Shown here: piece by piece, positions 36,348 to 45,539 of the stretch
How the letters are laid out: every line of letters starts with the position of its first letter
Position numbering within the stretch: position 1 is the stretch's first letter
Assembly: GCA_002429325.1 (NCBI GenBank)
Contig: DIZH01000006.1
Location: 1 to 50,243 of the forward strand
From: Patescibacteria group bacterium UBA6033
GTDB taxonomy: Bacteria; Patescibacteriota; Minisyncoccia; Phycocordibacterales; Phycocordibacteraceae
Length of the DNA stretch: 50,243 nt
Direction of reading: 5' to 3'
The notes under the pieces: model-generated
The model's input: the letters and a program-made list of their open reading frames with translations, nothing else
The model's database searches: none
What the model was told of the DNA's origin: nothing
Program-made: the position numbers and the translations under genes

Positions 36348-37343
36348 ATGAAAGATGATGCGGCGTATGTCCCGACGAAATATGATTCTGTTTTTTGGAT
36401 TGACGTCGGGCGCATTGTGCCGAATCCCTATCAGCCGCGAAAAGAGTTCAGCGAAGAGGGTCTGAAATCGCTCGCAGAGAGTATTCGCCAGTACGGCGTC
36501 CTGCAGCCTTTGGTAGTCAGCCGTACGGAAGTGGAGAAAGCAGATGGAAGCGGTCTGGAGAGTCTTTATGAACTCGTCGCAGGCGAGCGCCGACTTCGTG
36601 CGAGCAAGCTTGCCGGCCTCAAGCAAGTGCCGGTCGTTATCCGCCAAGGAGACAGCAATCTCACGAAACTCGAATTGGCTATCATCGAGAATCTCCAGCG
36701 CGAAGATCTCAACGCTATTGATCGCGCAAAGGCGCTTCAGAAACTCATCGATGAGTTCGGCATCTCTCACGCCGAGTGCGCTGCAAAAATCGGCAAAAGC
36801 CGCGAGTATGTTTCGAACAGTCTCCGTCTCCTCTCGCTCCCGCAGCATATGCAGGACGCAATCGTGGCACGAGAAATCAGCGAGGGTCATGCCCGACCTC
36901 TGATGTCGCTCAATGACCGCCCCGAGGAGCGCGAGACGCTTTTCAAAGAAATAATTCTCAAGCGATTGCCGGTCCGACAAGCTGAACGAATAGCTCGTTC
37001 TATCGCGCAGGAGCGTGTGCACAAGCATCACCGGAAATCACTCGAGATGGTAGAGCTTGAGAAATCGCTCACCGAGACACTTGGTACACGAGTCATCATC
37101 GAGACCAATGCCGAGGGCGGCCGATTACTCATCGAGTTCTTCTCTCCAGACGACCTGCAGCAACTTGTCGATGTCCTCGCAGTTGAGCACGCATCTTCAC
37201 TGCAGGTAGAAGGGGTGGTGATAACATCACCAGTCATCTTCGCGAATACTACCCAGCTTTCGGATGACCCGATACCGGCAGCAGCGCCTGAAGAACGCGA
37301 TGCGGACGATGAACTATATTCAGTGAGCGGCTTCGCTGTCTGA
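36348..37343 (+). CDS. parB: ParB-family chromosome partition protein
   Basis: CTPase-type DNA clamp that loads at parS and helps origin segregation. 331 residues: the ParB/Srx domain has IVPNPYQPRKEF, GVLQPLVV and the CTP-binding box GERRLRASKLAG. NLQREDLNAIDRAKALQKL and the helix-turn-helix ISHAECAAKIGKSREYVSNSLRLLSLP follow, then a C-terminal dimerisation part. TATAAT ends 7 nt before ATG 36348, a leaderless start. parA is not adjacent and I saw no parS match, so its site may be outside the window. Confidence 0.92.
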   Translation: MKDDAAYVPTKYDSVFWIDVGRIVPNPYQPRKEFSEEGLKSLAESIRQYGVLQPLVVSRTEVEKADGSGLESLYELVAGERRLRASKLAGLKQVPVVIRQGDSNLTKLELAIIENLQREDLNAIDRAKALQKLIDEFGISHAECAAKIGKSREYVSNSLRLLSLPQHMQDAIVAREISEGHARPLMSLNDRPEERETLFKEIILKRLPVRQAERIARSIAQERVHKHHRKSLEMVELEKSLTETLGTRVIIETNAEGGRLLIEFFSPDDLQQLVDVLAVEHASSLQVEGVVITSPVIFANTTQLSDDPIPAAAPEERDADDELYSVSGFAV

Positions 37344-37466
37344 AGCCATCCAATACTCTCATCTGCTTCGTTACGGGTCCCGTTGATTTCCTTCATCGTA
37401 CCCAAAGTACGCCTCCGTAAATCAACTTCCCGTGCCTCGCATCTGATGACTCTTGAACGGCTTCAG
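37340..37466. repeat. Long imperfect intergenic hairpin, family D copy 3
   Basis: Outer stem CTGAAGCC/GGCTTCAG, then CATCTGCTTCGTTACGGG...CGTTGATTT with AAATCAACTTCCCGTGCC...GCATCTGATG, and an inner CGTAC-CCAAA-GTACG hairpin. It fills the gap between convergent parB and relA/spoT. Confidence 0.75.
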
Positions 37467-39056
37467 CTAACTTTTATCTTTGTGCATACGCCGCACATGG
37501 CGTCGCGATGGTGGCGTTGGTTCAGTCATGCCGAGTGCATTTCTGATATGCCGCCGTGCAAGCGATGTCCGCACGATTTCAAGCCACTTTGCTGATGGGT
37601 GCGCTGAATCTTTTCGTATAATCTCGACAACGTCGCCGTTGCCTAGATTTGTCTCAAATGACACGAGTTTGCCATTTACTTTTGCGCCCTGCAAATGGTC
37701 GCCAAGATCGCTGTGTATCGCATAGGCGAAGTCGATTGGCGTTGAAGTAGCGGGGAGATCGATAACGTCGCCTTGTGGCGTAAATACGAATACACGATGC
37801 GAGAAGAAATCCTCTTTCAATCCTTCCACGAATTCTTCAGAGCCGCCAATATCCGCGTGGGCTTCAGCAAGTTCAGCGAGCCAGAGCGGAACGGTTGTTT
37901 TGCCCCTAGTCTCATCGTTGTCCTTTGTTACTTTCATGAGTGATGGGATAAGTGAGCGCCACGAAAATGAGAGGGCCGAGAACCTGCTCTTCTGGATTCC
38001 CTTATCAAGCTTCTCGATATTTTTTCCTAGCTGCTTGTAGGACATGTGCGAGGCAATACCGAATTGAGCATGGCGATGCATCTCCTCGTCGCGGATTTGT
38101 ATCTCGACGATGCCTGCTTCCGGTGTGACGACAGTCGTGTGGAGGGACTGGTAGCCGTTCGGTTTAGGGAATGCGATGTAATCCTTAAACTCTCCCGGAA
38201 GCGGGCGGTAGAGAGAATGGACGATGCCAAGCGTCGTATAACAATCTTCAACCGTAGGCACGATGATGCGTAGTGCAGCGATATCATGGATGAGACTTAT
38301 GTCGTCATTTTTGCGCTGGAGTTTTTTATGCAAACTCCAAAGCCCTTTCATGCGAATATCGGTGCGGAAAGTCGTCAGTCCTTTCTTAGCGAGCTCTTGC
38401 TTCAATGTCTTCTGCACCTGCGCTAGCCCATCTTCGGTTTCTTTTGTTTTCAGTTTTCGCACTTCAGCAGTGTGCTGTGCAGCATCTGGGTCGACATAGG
38501 GAAACGCCAAGTCTTCAAGAGTGCGTTTCATTCTGCCCATGCCAAGACGGTCAGCGATAGGTGCATAGATTTCAAGGGTCTCGAGCGCGATGCGGCGACG
38601 TTTGTTTTCTGGCACATGTTCGAGCGTCTGCATGTTGTGGAAGCGGTCAGCAAGCTTTACGATGAGTACCCGAATATCGCTCGCCGTGGCGACGAGCAGT
38701 CGGCGCAAGCTCTCCGCATGGCGCTCGGCACCGCGGTATTTATGCGTGCCGAGCTTGGTGACACCGTCGACAATGAAAAGTATTTCCTTGCCGAATTCTT
38801 TCTCTATCTCTTCTCTTGATATACGTCCATCCTCAATGGCATCGTGGAGTAGTCCAGCAGCGATTGTCGTCGCATCCATGCCGTATTCAGCAAGAACTTT
38901 TGCGGTTGCCGCGGCATGGACGAAGTAGGGCTCGCCCGAGTATCGGGTCTGTCCCTCGTGTGCTTTCTTTGAAAGTTCGTAAGCTTTTTCGACAAGAGCA
39001 ACATCCTCCTTCGAGGCTGCAGTCATCGCGCCAACGATATCTTTCACGGGCGTCAT
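37467..39056 (-). CDS. RelA/SpoT (p)ppGpp synthetase/hydrolase, short form
   Basis: 529 residues. The HD hydrolase domain is intact: YFVHAAATAKVL, LLHDAIEDG (metal HD) and KLADRFHNMQTL. The synthetase domain has KDYIAFPKPNGYQSLHTTVV and EIQIRDEEMHRHAQFGIASH. A TGS domain (VFVFTPQGDVIDLP...YAIHSDLG) follows. The C-terminal helical, zinc-finger and ACT domains of full-length RelA/SpoT are absent, so ribosome-coupled control may be lost. The rest suggests a bifunctional enzyme. TATAGT ends 8 nt before ATG 39056 (leaderless). It converges with parB across the 37340-37466 hairpin. Confidence 0.9.
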   Translation of the reverse strand: MTPVKDIVGAMTAASKEDVALVEKAYELSKKAHEGQTRYSGEPYFVHAAATAKVLAEYGMDATTIAAGLLHDAIEDGRISREEIEKEFGKEILFIVDGVTKLGTHKYRGAERHAESLRRLLVATASDIRVLIVKLADRFHNMQTLEHVPENKRRRIALETLEIYAPIADRLGMGRMKRTLEDLAFPYVDPDAAQHTAEVRKLKTKETEDGLAQVQKTLKQELAKKGLTTFRTDIRMKGLWSLHKKLQRKNDDISLIHDIAALRIIVPTVEDCYTTLGIVHSLYRPLPGEFKDYIAFPKPNGYQSLHTTVVTPEAGIVEIQIRDEEMHRHAQFGIASHMSYKQLGKNIEKLDKGIQKSRFSALSFSWRSLIPSLMKVTKDNDETRGKTTVPLWLAELAEAHADIGGSEEFVEGLKEDFFSHRVFVFTPQGDVIDLPATSTPIDFAYAIHSDLGDHLQGAKVNGKLVSFETNLGNGDVVEIIRKDSAHPSAKWLEIVRTSLARRHIRNALGMTEPTPPSRRHVRRMHKDKS

Positions 39057-39098
39057 AGGTGTGTACTATACACCTACTCTCTTATTTTTGTATGTTGA

Positions 39099-41522
39099 TT
39101 ATGCCAAATACTCAGCTGCTTCTGCGGGGGTTAGTGCATCCGACTTTACTGAATCAGGGAGATAGATGCGACGCAATCCTTTCTTCAAAAAGAGCCCCTG
39201 CTTTGATTTGTAGAGTACGAGATTTTTCCCCGTGCGTGGATGCTTGCCAATCTCTTTCACGATGTCGACGCCGCGCGGCGGCTTCTTCGGTTCGGCAAGA
39301 AGCGCGAGCGCTGCGTCGAGTGTGATGGTATATGGATCGCCGACAGCTACTTTGAGCGAGCGGAATTCTCCATCACTTCCGACATACGGTCCGAAACGTC
39401 CGGTCGATGCGAACACTGCTTTACCAGTGGAGGGGTGCATACCAAGCTCTCGCGGGAGCGAGAGATACCGAAGCGCATCAGCGAGTGTGATGGTGGCGAG
39501 ATCGGTGCCAGCTGGAATGCTTGCGCGCTTGCCAGCTTTCTTCGGGCGACCTTTTGTCTTCTTTGCAGCTTTCTTCGCCGGCTTCTTCCTTTTCCCTTTC
39601 ACGTCCACAATCTGCTCGACAGGGATTTCGATTTCTACAGTCGGTTCCTCTGGCAGGGACATCTCGACGTAGGGGCCGAACCGTCCGGTCTTTATGAAAA
39701 TCGGCGCTCCGGTCACTGGGTCGTACCCGATAGGCTCATCGTCTTTGAGTTCGACACCTTCTTCGGTGCGTGCGCCCATACAGTCGGGATAACGTTTACA
39801 GCTCATGAAAACGCCGCCGCGGCCGAGCTTAAATTCCATCGGACTGCCGCATATTGTACAAGGGAATTCTGCTGGTGCATCGCCGAGACCAGTCGCTTTT
39901 GGAAGCTTGTCTTTGGCACGCACCGCTTTCTCAAACGGGCCATAGAATTCTGTAAGCGTTTCGGTATAGCCGCGTTCACCACGTGCTATTTCGTCGAGTT
40001 CATTCTCCATTTCTGCGGTAAATGAGTCGCTGATGTACTCAGGGAAATGCTGTTCAAGCCATCCAGACACAACCATGCCAGTGGCGGTTGGCTTGAGTGC
40101 TCGTGCAAGTTTCTCTACATAACCTCGATCTTGGATGGTCTTCATGATAGACGCATAGGTCGATGGTCGGCCGATGCCGCGCTTCTCAAGTTCTTTGATG
40201 AGTCCTGCTTCTGTGTAGCGATTCGGCGGTTCGGTCTGCTTCTCGTCGGCGCCAAGCGAAAGCAAGGTGAGAGGGTCGCCGCTTGCGAGTTTAGGAAGTT
40301 CGACATCTTCGCCGCGCGCTTTCGTATCGAGTGCGAGCCATCCGGGGAAGAGCATGCGCGAGCCATTGGCGGTGAAGAGAGGAATGTTCGCATCTGCTTT
40401 TGCAGAGACGGTCGTGCGCATAATCTTCGCACTTGCCATTTGCGATGCGAGCGTGCGCGTGCGGATGAGGTCATAAAGTTGTTCCTCGTCAGGCGTGTTG
40501 CCGGCGCGTGCTCGACTGGGTTCCGTAGGGCGCACAGCTTCGTGTGCTTCTTGCGCATTCTTGCTCGTGGTCTTGTAAGCGCGCACCATGAGATAGTCCT
40601 TTCCGAACGTGCTTTCTATCACACTCGCCATTTTCGCTACAGCTTCTGCGCCGAGGTTCACTGAGTCGGTTCGCATATAGGTGATATGGCCGGCCTCATA
40701 GAGTTTCTGTGCGGCGCGCATAGCACGAGACGGAGCAAATCCGAGCCGGGTCGAAGCAGCCTGTTGCAATGTAGATGTAGTGAATGGTGGACGAGGATTG
40801 CGTTCCTCAGCTTTCTCAACGACGGCAGCGACGCTCCAAGCGGCACTTCTGCCGGCCTGCACGATACGGTCTGCCTCCTCCTTTGTTGCAGGCTGTTCCG
40901 TGCACGTGGTCGCGATGTCGCCCGACTTTGATTTGAAGAGTGCGTTCAGTACAAAATAGGTGACGGGAATGAATGAAGTTATTTCGCGCTCGCGTTCCGC
41001 GAGGATGCGCAATGCTGGCGACTGCACCCGCCCGGCAGAAAGTCCGTACCGTACTTTCTTCCAAATAAGACCCGAGAGGTCGTAACCGACGATGCGGTCG
41101 AGAACGCGCCGCGCTTCTTGTGCGCGACGCAAATGCTCATCAATGGCGCGTGGGTGCGCCAAAGCCTCCTCGATAGCCGCTTTCGTAATCTCATGGAAGA
41201 CGACGCGCTGCGGTTTTTTGAGCCCGGCAACCTCTTTAATGTGCCAGGCGATTGCTTCTCCTTCGCGGTCAGGGTCGGTTGCGAGATAGATCTCGCTGGC
41301 CTTTGCTGCGGCGCGTTCTATCTTCTCGATGACCTCGCGTTTCTCAGCAGGAATCACATAGTGGGGGATAAAGCCACCTTCGATATCAACGGCATCTTTG
41401 TTCGATTTAGGGAGATCGCGGACGTGGCCGACCGAAGCAAGAACCGTATAGTCCTTGCCGAGATATCCTTGGATAGTGCGCGCCTTGGTCGGCGACTCCA
41501 CGATAAGTAATCGGTTACCCAT
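39099..41522 (-). CDS. topA: DNA topoisomerase I
   Basis: Type IA enzyme relaxing negative supercoils. 807 residues: TOPRIM start LLIVESPTKARTIQGYLG, ATDPDREGEAIAWH, the catalytic tyrosine in HITYMRTDSVNLG (about residue 283), and GLIKELEKRGIGRPSTYA. One four-Cys zinc finger is seen (CTICGSPMEFKLGRGGVFMS then CKRYPDC). Two C-terminal Toprim_C repeats (TGRFGPYVEM, TGRFGPYVGS) flank a Lys-rich linker (GKRKKPAKKAAKKTKG). That linker-plus-repeat tail is common in Patescibacteria and Actinobacteria. GAAGG sits next to ATG 41522. Confidence 0.95.
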   Translation of the reverse strand: MGNRLLIVESPTKARTIQGYLGKDYTVLASVGHVRDLPKSNKDAVDIEGGFIPHYVIPAEKREVIEKIERAAAKASEIYLATDPDREGEAIAWHIKEVAGLKKPQRVVFHEITKAAIEEALAHPRAIDEHLRRAQEARRVLDRIVGYDLSGLIWKKVRYGLSAGRVQSPALRILAEREREITSFIPVTYFVLNALFKSKSGDIATTCTEQPATKEEADRIVQAGRSAAWSVAAVVEKAEERNPRPPFTTSTLQQAASTRLGFAPSRAMRAAQKLYEAGHITYMRTDSVNLGAEAVAKMASVIESTFGKDYLMVRAYKTTSKNAQEAHEAVRPTEPSRARAGNTPDEEQLYDLIRTRTLASQMASAKIMRTTVSAKADANIPLFTANGSRMLFPGWLALDTKARGEDVELPKLASGDPLTLLSLGADEKQTEPPNRYTEAGLIKELEKRGIGRPSTYASIMKTIQDRGYVEKLARALKPTATGMVVSGWLEQHFPEYISDSFTAEMENELDEIARGERGYTETLTEFYGPFEKAVRAKDKLPKATGLGDAPAEFPCTICGSPMEFKLGRGGVFMSCKRYPDCMGARTEEGVELKDDEPIGYDPVTGAPIFIKTGRFGPYVEMSLPEEPTVEIEIPVEQIVDVKGKRKKPAKKAAKKTKGRPKKAGKRASIPAGTDLATITLADALRYLSLPRELGMHPSTGKAVFASTGRFGPYVGSDGEFRSLKVAVGDPYTITLDAALALLAEPKKPPRGVDIVKEIGKHPRTGKNLVLYKSKQGLFLKKGLRRIYLPDSVKSDALTPAEAAEYLA

Positions 41523-41564
41523 CCTTCACTCTTAGCGCGTATACCTATATATGGTCAAGTCCTG

Positions 41565-42338
41565 CTATGCGACTTCGGCGCGTATGGGATGGTGATCTGA
41601 ACCAATACTGTCGGGAAGAACCTCTGCTTTTTTTATCGAAAATGTGTGCGAGACGAGGATATGATCGAGTTGGGAACGCGAGAGAGAATGTGTGGTGGTA
41701 CCGCGGAGCGGGTTGGCGAGCGAGTGCTCGACGAACCGTTGTTCAATATGCATGCGCTCACGTTTGTATCGCAGGGCGTCTCCTATCTTTCCGCCCATAA
41801 GCCAATTGAGGACAGATATGTGAGGCATCTCAAGAATATTGAAATCACCGCACACTATGGTCGGACGCGTGGTGTCATGCCCGACCATTGCCTGCTCAAA
41901 TTCTTTGAGTCGCTGGGCAGGATAGGTAAGAGCGAGATGGAGATTAAAAACGCGAAGCGTAGTGTCGTGGACTGCAATATCGACATAGAGGCCTCCGCGA
42001 CTACGCATTGGAGAAAAATGGAACGGCCGCATCAGAAAGACGAACAGACGCGTCAAAAGCGGAAGCTCTGACCAATAGTCCTTAAAAGGTATATCGCTCT
42101 GTGCCGTGATTGGATGCCTTGAAAGAATGACATTGAACATCGGCACGATGGCGGAGGGAAATACTTTTTCTGTATCTATGCGAAAGGCGATCGAGTAGGG
42201 AAGTGTTTTCAGTTGCGTAAGGAGTGGTTCGGGCACCTCTTGTAAGCAGAAAATATCGAAATCGGTATGAGAAATGAACTCGAACGCGCGTTCGAGTTCC
42301 CGATTCCGATACAACATGTTCCAAGAGTAAATAGTCAT
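41565..42338 (-). CDS. Endonuclease/exonuclease/phosphatase (EEP) family protein
   Basis: 257 residues with the DNase I-like fold: YSWNMLY (metal Asn), IFCLQEV (metal Glu), LRVFNLHLAL, IVCGDFNI (Asp and Asn), LDHILVSH and SDHHPIRAEV (catalytic His pair). All catalytic positions look intact. Substrate could be DNA, phospholipid or a nucleotide. ATG 42338 overlaps the dprA stop codon (ATGA), so it is coupled to dprA, which points to a DNA role, though that is inference. Confidence 0.88.
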   Translation of the reverse strand: MTIYSWNMLYRNRELERAFEFISHTDFDIFCLQEVPEPLLTQLKTLPYSIAFRIDTEKVFPSAIVPMFNVILSRHPITAQSDIPFKDYWSELPLLTRLFVFLMRPFHFSPMRSRGGLYVDIAVHDTTLRVFNLHLALTYPAQRLKEFEQAMVGHDTTRPTIVCGDFNILEMPHISVLNWLMGGKIGDALRYKRERMHIEQRFVEHSLANPLRGTTTHSLSRSQLDHILVSHTFSIKKAEVLPDSIGSDHHPIRAEVA

Positions 42339-43216
42339 GATCGATGCCACGCGCCAAACTCTTCTTTGATGAGTCCGCGAAGCTCGAGTGCAACGAGTGC
42401 GGTCAATACGTCGCCCGCATTCTCTGTATTCCCGCGAAGGATTTCATCACGCGTCTTCGGCTCTTCCAGCATACGCCAAATTGAAAGTTCAGCATCTTCG
42501 AGATCATTTGGTGGTTCGCCGCGCGTGGCTGATCCGCCAGCTGGCGGACGCGGCGCTATTTTGAGCGCTTCAAGAATATGTATCGGCTCGGTAACGAGCG
42601 CCGCCCCGAGTCGGATGAACAAATGTGGACCGAACGCATGCGCATCGCCTATCCGGTGCGGGATACAGAGCAGTTCTCGGTTATAATCCGCCGTCAATCG
42701 CGCGGTGATGAGCGTGCCGGATTTCTGTCCTGCCTCGACAATGAGCACTGCATCGCTTAGACCGACCATCAGCCGATTTCGGGAGGGAAATTCTGCCAGC
42801 CACGGTTTGTGCATCGGCTCCTGTTCAGAAAGCAGTGCGCCGCCTGCCGCGAGGATATCTTTCGCGAGACCAAAATTCGTGCGCGGGCTGATGACCGAGT
42901 CATCAAGTCCCGATCCGGGAATGGCGATGGTGTGGAGCCCGGCTCGGAGTGCTGCTTTGTGCGCACAAGCATCGGTGCCGAGTGCGAGACCACTCACGAT
43001 GGATATGGGATACCTGGCGAGGCCGGCAATGAGATTCTCACACGCTTCTTGTCCGTACCGCGACAGTGCTCGTGAACCCACGACTGTCAGTAGTTTTGTT
43101 TCTGGTGGCGGTAGTGTCCCGCGGATCCACAGTCGTTTCGGCAACTGTGGAATTTCTGAGAGTTGAGCGGGCCATTCTCCACGTGGGAATTCGCGTATAC
43201 CTGCCCAGTTAGACAT
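42335..43216 (-). CDS. dprA: DNA-processing protein DprA
   Basis: Protects incoming single-stranded DNA and loads RecA in natural transformation. 293 residues: Rossmann-like core with VVGSRALSRYG, SGLALGTDACAHKAAL, AIPGSGLDD, FPSRNRLMVGLSDAVLIVEA and SGTLITARLTADYNRELL. A C-terminal winged helix follows (RMLEEPKTRDEILRG). A linker at about 222-235 contains PPAGG encoded by the palindrome TCCGCCAGCTGGCGGA. ATG 43216 is chosen from homology; GTG 43276 upstream lies right behind TATACA and is an alternative. Its presence with the prepilin at 43647 fits competence. Confidence 0.9.
   Translation of the reverse strand: MSNWAGIREFPRGEWPAQLSEIPQLPKRLWIRGTLPPPETKLLTVVGSRALSRYGQEACENLIAGLARYPISIVSGLALGTDACAHKAALRAGLHTIAIPGSGLDDSVISPRTNFGLAKDILAAGGALLSEQEPMHKPWLAEFPSRNRLMVGLSDAVLIVEAGQKSGTLITARLTADYNRELLCIPHRIGDAHAFGPHLFIRLGAALVTEPIHILEALKIAPRPPAGGSATRGEPPNDLEDAELSIWRMLEEPKTRDEILRGNTENAGDVLTALVALELRGLIKEEFGAWHRS
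42533..42553. repeat. CCGCCAGCTGGCGG coding palindrome, copy 1 (dprA)
   Basis: TCCGCCAGCTGGCGGA plus CGCGG: 21 bases identical to dnaX 48690-48710. Both are in frame and encode PPAGG. Confidence 0.8.
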
Positions 43217-43365
43217 ATGTGGTAAGCGTGCATTGACGCAGGTGGAACCTTGTTTTGTGGAATGGTGAGCAGACACTGATGTATACCAGATGTCTAATGG
43301 GGTCCATATACGCAGTATACCCGCTCTGTAACTTCCTAAGAGTTGATATACTAGTGTATATCGTC

Positions 43366-43650
43366 ATGTCAGACATACAGCTCATCGAGGAGGATGAGGA
43401 ATTTCCTCGGCCAGTTGCTACGAATTCGCAACCTCTGTTCGTGCGGCTTGTACTTGCAACTGGCCTTGTGAAAACAGAGGAACAAGCTAACTATGTGCTT
43501 GTAGGCGGGGCATCTCTTCTACTCATACTTGCGTTCTTCATTTGGTATTCCACCTCACCTTCTTCTTCAGCAGGAGTGAATCCACAAAATGCAACACAGC
43601 TCTTTTTGATGAAAGAGCAGTCACAGGAGTGGCAGGCCAAACATCCATGA
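43366..43650 (+). CDS. Single-pass membrane protein upstream of the prepilin (94 aa)
   Basis: Unrecognised. An acidic N-terminus (IQLIEEDEEFPRP), a segment LFVRLVLATGLVKTEEQANY, one membrane helix at about residues 44-63 and a short Ser/Asn/Gln-rich tail. ATG 43366 follows a TGTATA box closely, and the stop codon overlaps the prepilin ATG (ATGA), so it is coupled to that gene and may take part in pilus or competence assembly. Confidence 0.65.
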   Translation: MSDIQLIEEDEEFPRPVATNSQPLFVRLVLATGLVKTEEQANYVLVGGASLLLILAFFIWYSTSPSSSAGVNPQNATQLFLMKEQSQEWQAKHP

Positions 43651-44195
43651 TAAAGGCTCGTTCTCGCGGATTCACTCTCATCGAACTTCTCGTCGTCATT
43701 GCTATCATTGGTATTCTCTCATCGGTCGTACTCGCTTCTCTTAATTCTGCACGCGTGAAAGCCCGGGATGCGCGACGTATGAGCGATTTGGAACAGCTGC
43801 AAACCGCACTTGAGCTCTATTATTCAACCAATGGCCATTTTCCGAACGATGGAGTTAGTGGTACGTATGCGGGATGTTGGCAGGGAACGGGAAATTGGAT
43901 TCCGGATGGCGCTAACTATGCTTGGTCAAGTGGATATATTGGGAAACAGCCACAGGACCCAGCCGATATTTGCTGCTGGCCAGAAGGTAATTGTGGATCA
44001 GCCGGCCAACCTGGGACCTATGAGTACTGGAGCAATGGTTCGAAATATCTAATTGCAGCAAGGTTGGAAGACACTTCCAGTCGAAATCGCGCGGAAGTAA
44101 CAGGTGTTATTGATCCAAGGACAAATCAACCCTATGCGACCGGGGCAGCTATTGCGGGGCCCTTGGCAAAGTATGTTTTTGTAATAACCAATTAG
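43647..44195 (+). CDS. Type IV pilin-like prepilin
   Basis: 182 residues with a class III signal: short basic leader MIKARSRG, then FTLIELLVVIAIIGILSSVV. The prepilin peptidase would cut before Phe, and Glu5 of the mature protein is present. KARDARRMSDLEQLQTALELYYSTNGHFP is the usual alpha-1 helix. The globular domain holds several Cys (AGCWQG, ICCWPEGNCG). It could be a major pilin or a pseudopilin of a DNA-uptake pilus; dprA nearby favours uptake. It is translationally coupled to the 43366 gene. No pil ATPase or PilD is in the window. Confidence 0.9.
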   Translation: MIKARSRGFTLIELLVVIAIIGILSSVVLASLNSARVKARDARRMSDLEQLQTALELYYSTNGHFPNDGVSGTYAGCWQGTGNWIPDGANYAWSSGYIGKQPQDPADICCWPEGNCGSAGQPGTYEYWSNGSKYLIAARLEDTSSRNRAEVTGVIDPRTNQPYATGAAIAGPLAKYVFVITN

Positions 44196-44225
44196 AAATG
44201 GCAATGGTGTATACTTAGCAAGAAT

Positions 44226-45539
44226 ATGCTGGACATACATTTCATTCGGGAGAACCTAGAGTTGGTGAAGGACGCGATTGTTAAGAAGAACGCGGATGTC
44301 GATATTGATCAACTCCTGAAGCTTGACGACGAGCGCAAGCTGATTCGCCAAGAGATCGACGCTAAGAAGGCCGAACAAAATCGTCGCAGCAATGAGATTC
44401 AAATTCTAAAAGATTTCGAGCGTGAGAAGGTGATCGAACAGATGCAGCACTTGAAGGCTGGTATGGCCGAGACCGAGGAAAAGTATCAAGAGCTGCTTGG
44501 TCGATGGACAAAGCTACTTCTCTCGGTCCCAAACATACCCTCGCCCGACACGCCTGTTGGACCAGACGAATCAGGGAATATTGTGGTGCGTAAATGGGGT
44601 GAGCCGCCGGTTTTCGATTTCAAACCAAAAGAGCATTGGGATATTGGCCGCGATCTCGGCATTATCGATACTGAAAAGGCCGGAGAGATTTCTGGCGCGC
44701 GCTTCTCTTATATCAAAGGAGATCTCGCGCTGATGCAGTTTGCACTCATCACGCTCGCGCTCAAGGTGCTCACTTCACGCGAAGAACTCGCTACTATTGC
44801 GGCGAATGCGAAACTGGATGTAGATACGACCCCGTTCATTCCCGTTATCCCGCCAGTGTTTATGCGTAGCGATGTGATGGGACGTATGGCACGGCTCCAG
44901 CCGATTGATGAACGGTATTTTTTTGAGAAGGACGATCTTGTGTTGGTGGGAAGTGCGGAACACACGCTTGGTCCGTTGCATATGAATGAGATGATCGATG
45001 AGACTCGTCTGCCGATCCGCTATGCAGGATATTCGACTGCGTTCCGTCGCGAGGCGGGCGCCGCCGGAAAGGATACGCGTGGCATCTTACGCCAGCACCA
45101 GTTCGATAAGATTGAGCTTGAGAGTTTTGTTAAATCCGCGGATGGATATCACGAGCAGGAATTCTTTGTCGCGATTCAAGAACATCTGATGCAGCTCTTG
45201 AAGCTCCCGTATCAAGTCGTCGCAATTTGCACGGGGGATATGGGAAAGCCTGATCATCGGCAATTTGATATCGAGACCTGGATGCCGGGACAGAACACAT
45301 ATCGCGAGACACAAACCTCTGACTATATGGGAACATACCAAGCGCGGCGACTCAACACGCGCATCAAGGATAAAGAAGGGAATCTGACGCATGCACATAT
45401 GAACGATGCGACCGCGTTTGCTATCGGTCGGACGCTTATCGCGATTATTGAGAATTATCAGCAAGCTGACGGCAGTATAAAAGTACCAGAGGCCCTGGTG
45501 CCCTATGTGGGGAAGAGCGTCATCGGCGGCGCGCGGTAA
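44226..45539 (+). CDS. serS: Seryl-tRNA synthetase
   Basis: Charges tRNA-Ser. 437 residues: the N-terminal coiled-coil arm (about 30-105, EIQILKDFEREKVIEQMQHL), GSAEHTLGPLHMNEMI, motif 2 FRREAGAAGKDTRGILRQHQ, and motif 3 with DYMGTYQARRLNTR and MNDATAFAIGRTLIAIIENY. A TATACT box (44210-44215) ends 10 nt before ATG 44226. The ftsQ-like gene starts in another frame within its last 35 bases. Confidence 0.96.
   Translation: MLDIHFIRENLELVKDAIVKKNADVDIDQLLKLDDERKLIRQEIDAKKAEQNRRSNEIQILKDFEREKVIEQMQHLKAGMAETEEKYQELLGRWTKLLLSVPNIPSPDTPVGPDESGNIVVRKWGEPPVFDFKPKEHWDIGRDLGIIDTEKAGEISGARFSYIKGDLALMQFALITLALKVLTSREELATIAANAKLDVDTTPFIPVIPPVFMRSDVMGRMARLQPIDERYFFEKDDLVLVGSAEHTLGPLHMNEMIDETRLPIRYAGYSTAFRREAGAAGKDTRGILRQHQFDKIELESFVKSADGYHEQEFFVAIQEHLMQLLKLPYQVVAICTGDMGKPDHRQFDIETWMPGQNTYRETQTSDYMGTYQARRLNTRIKDKEGNLTHAHMNDATAFAIGRTLIAIIENYQQADGSIKVPEALVPYVGKSVIGGAR

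Noticed and set aside
43217..43276. Longer DprA starting at GTG 43276
   Set aside because: TATACA lies only 3 nt before it, too close for a normal start point, and the extra 20 residues lack similarity to DprA. Kept as an alternative only.
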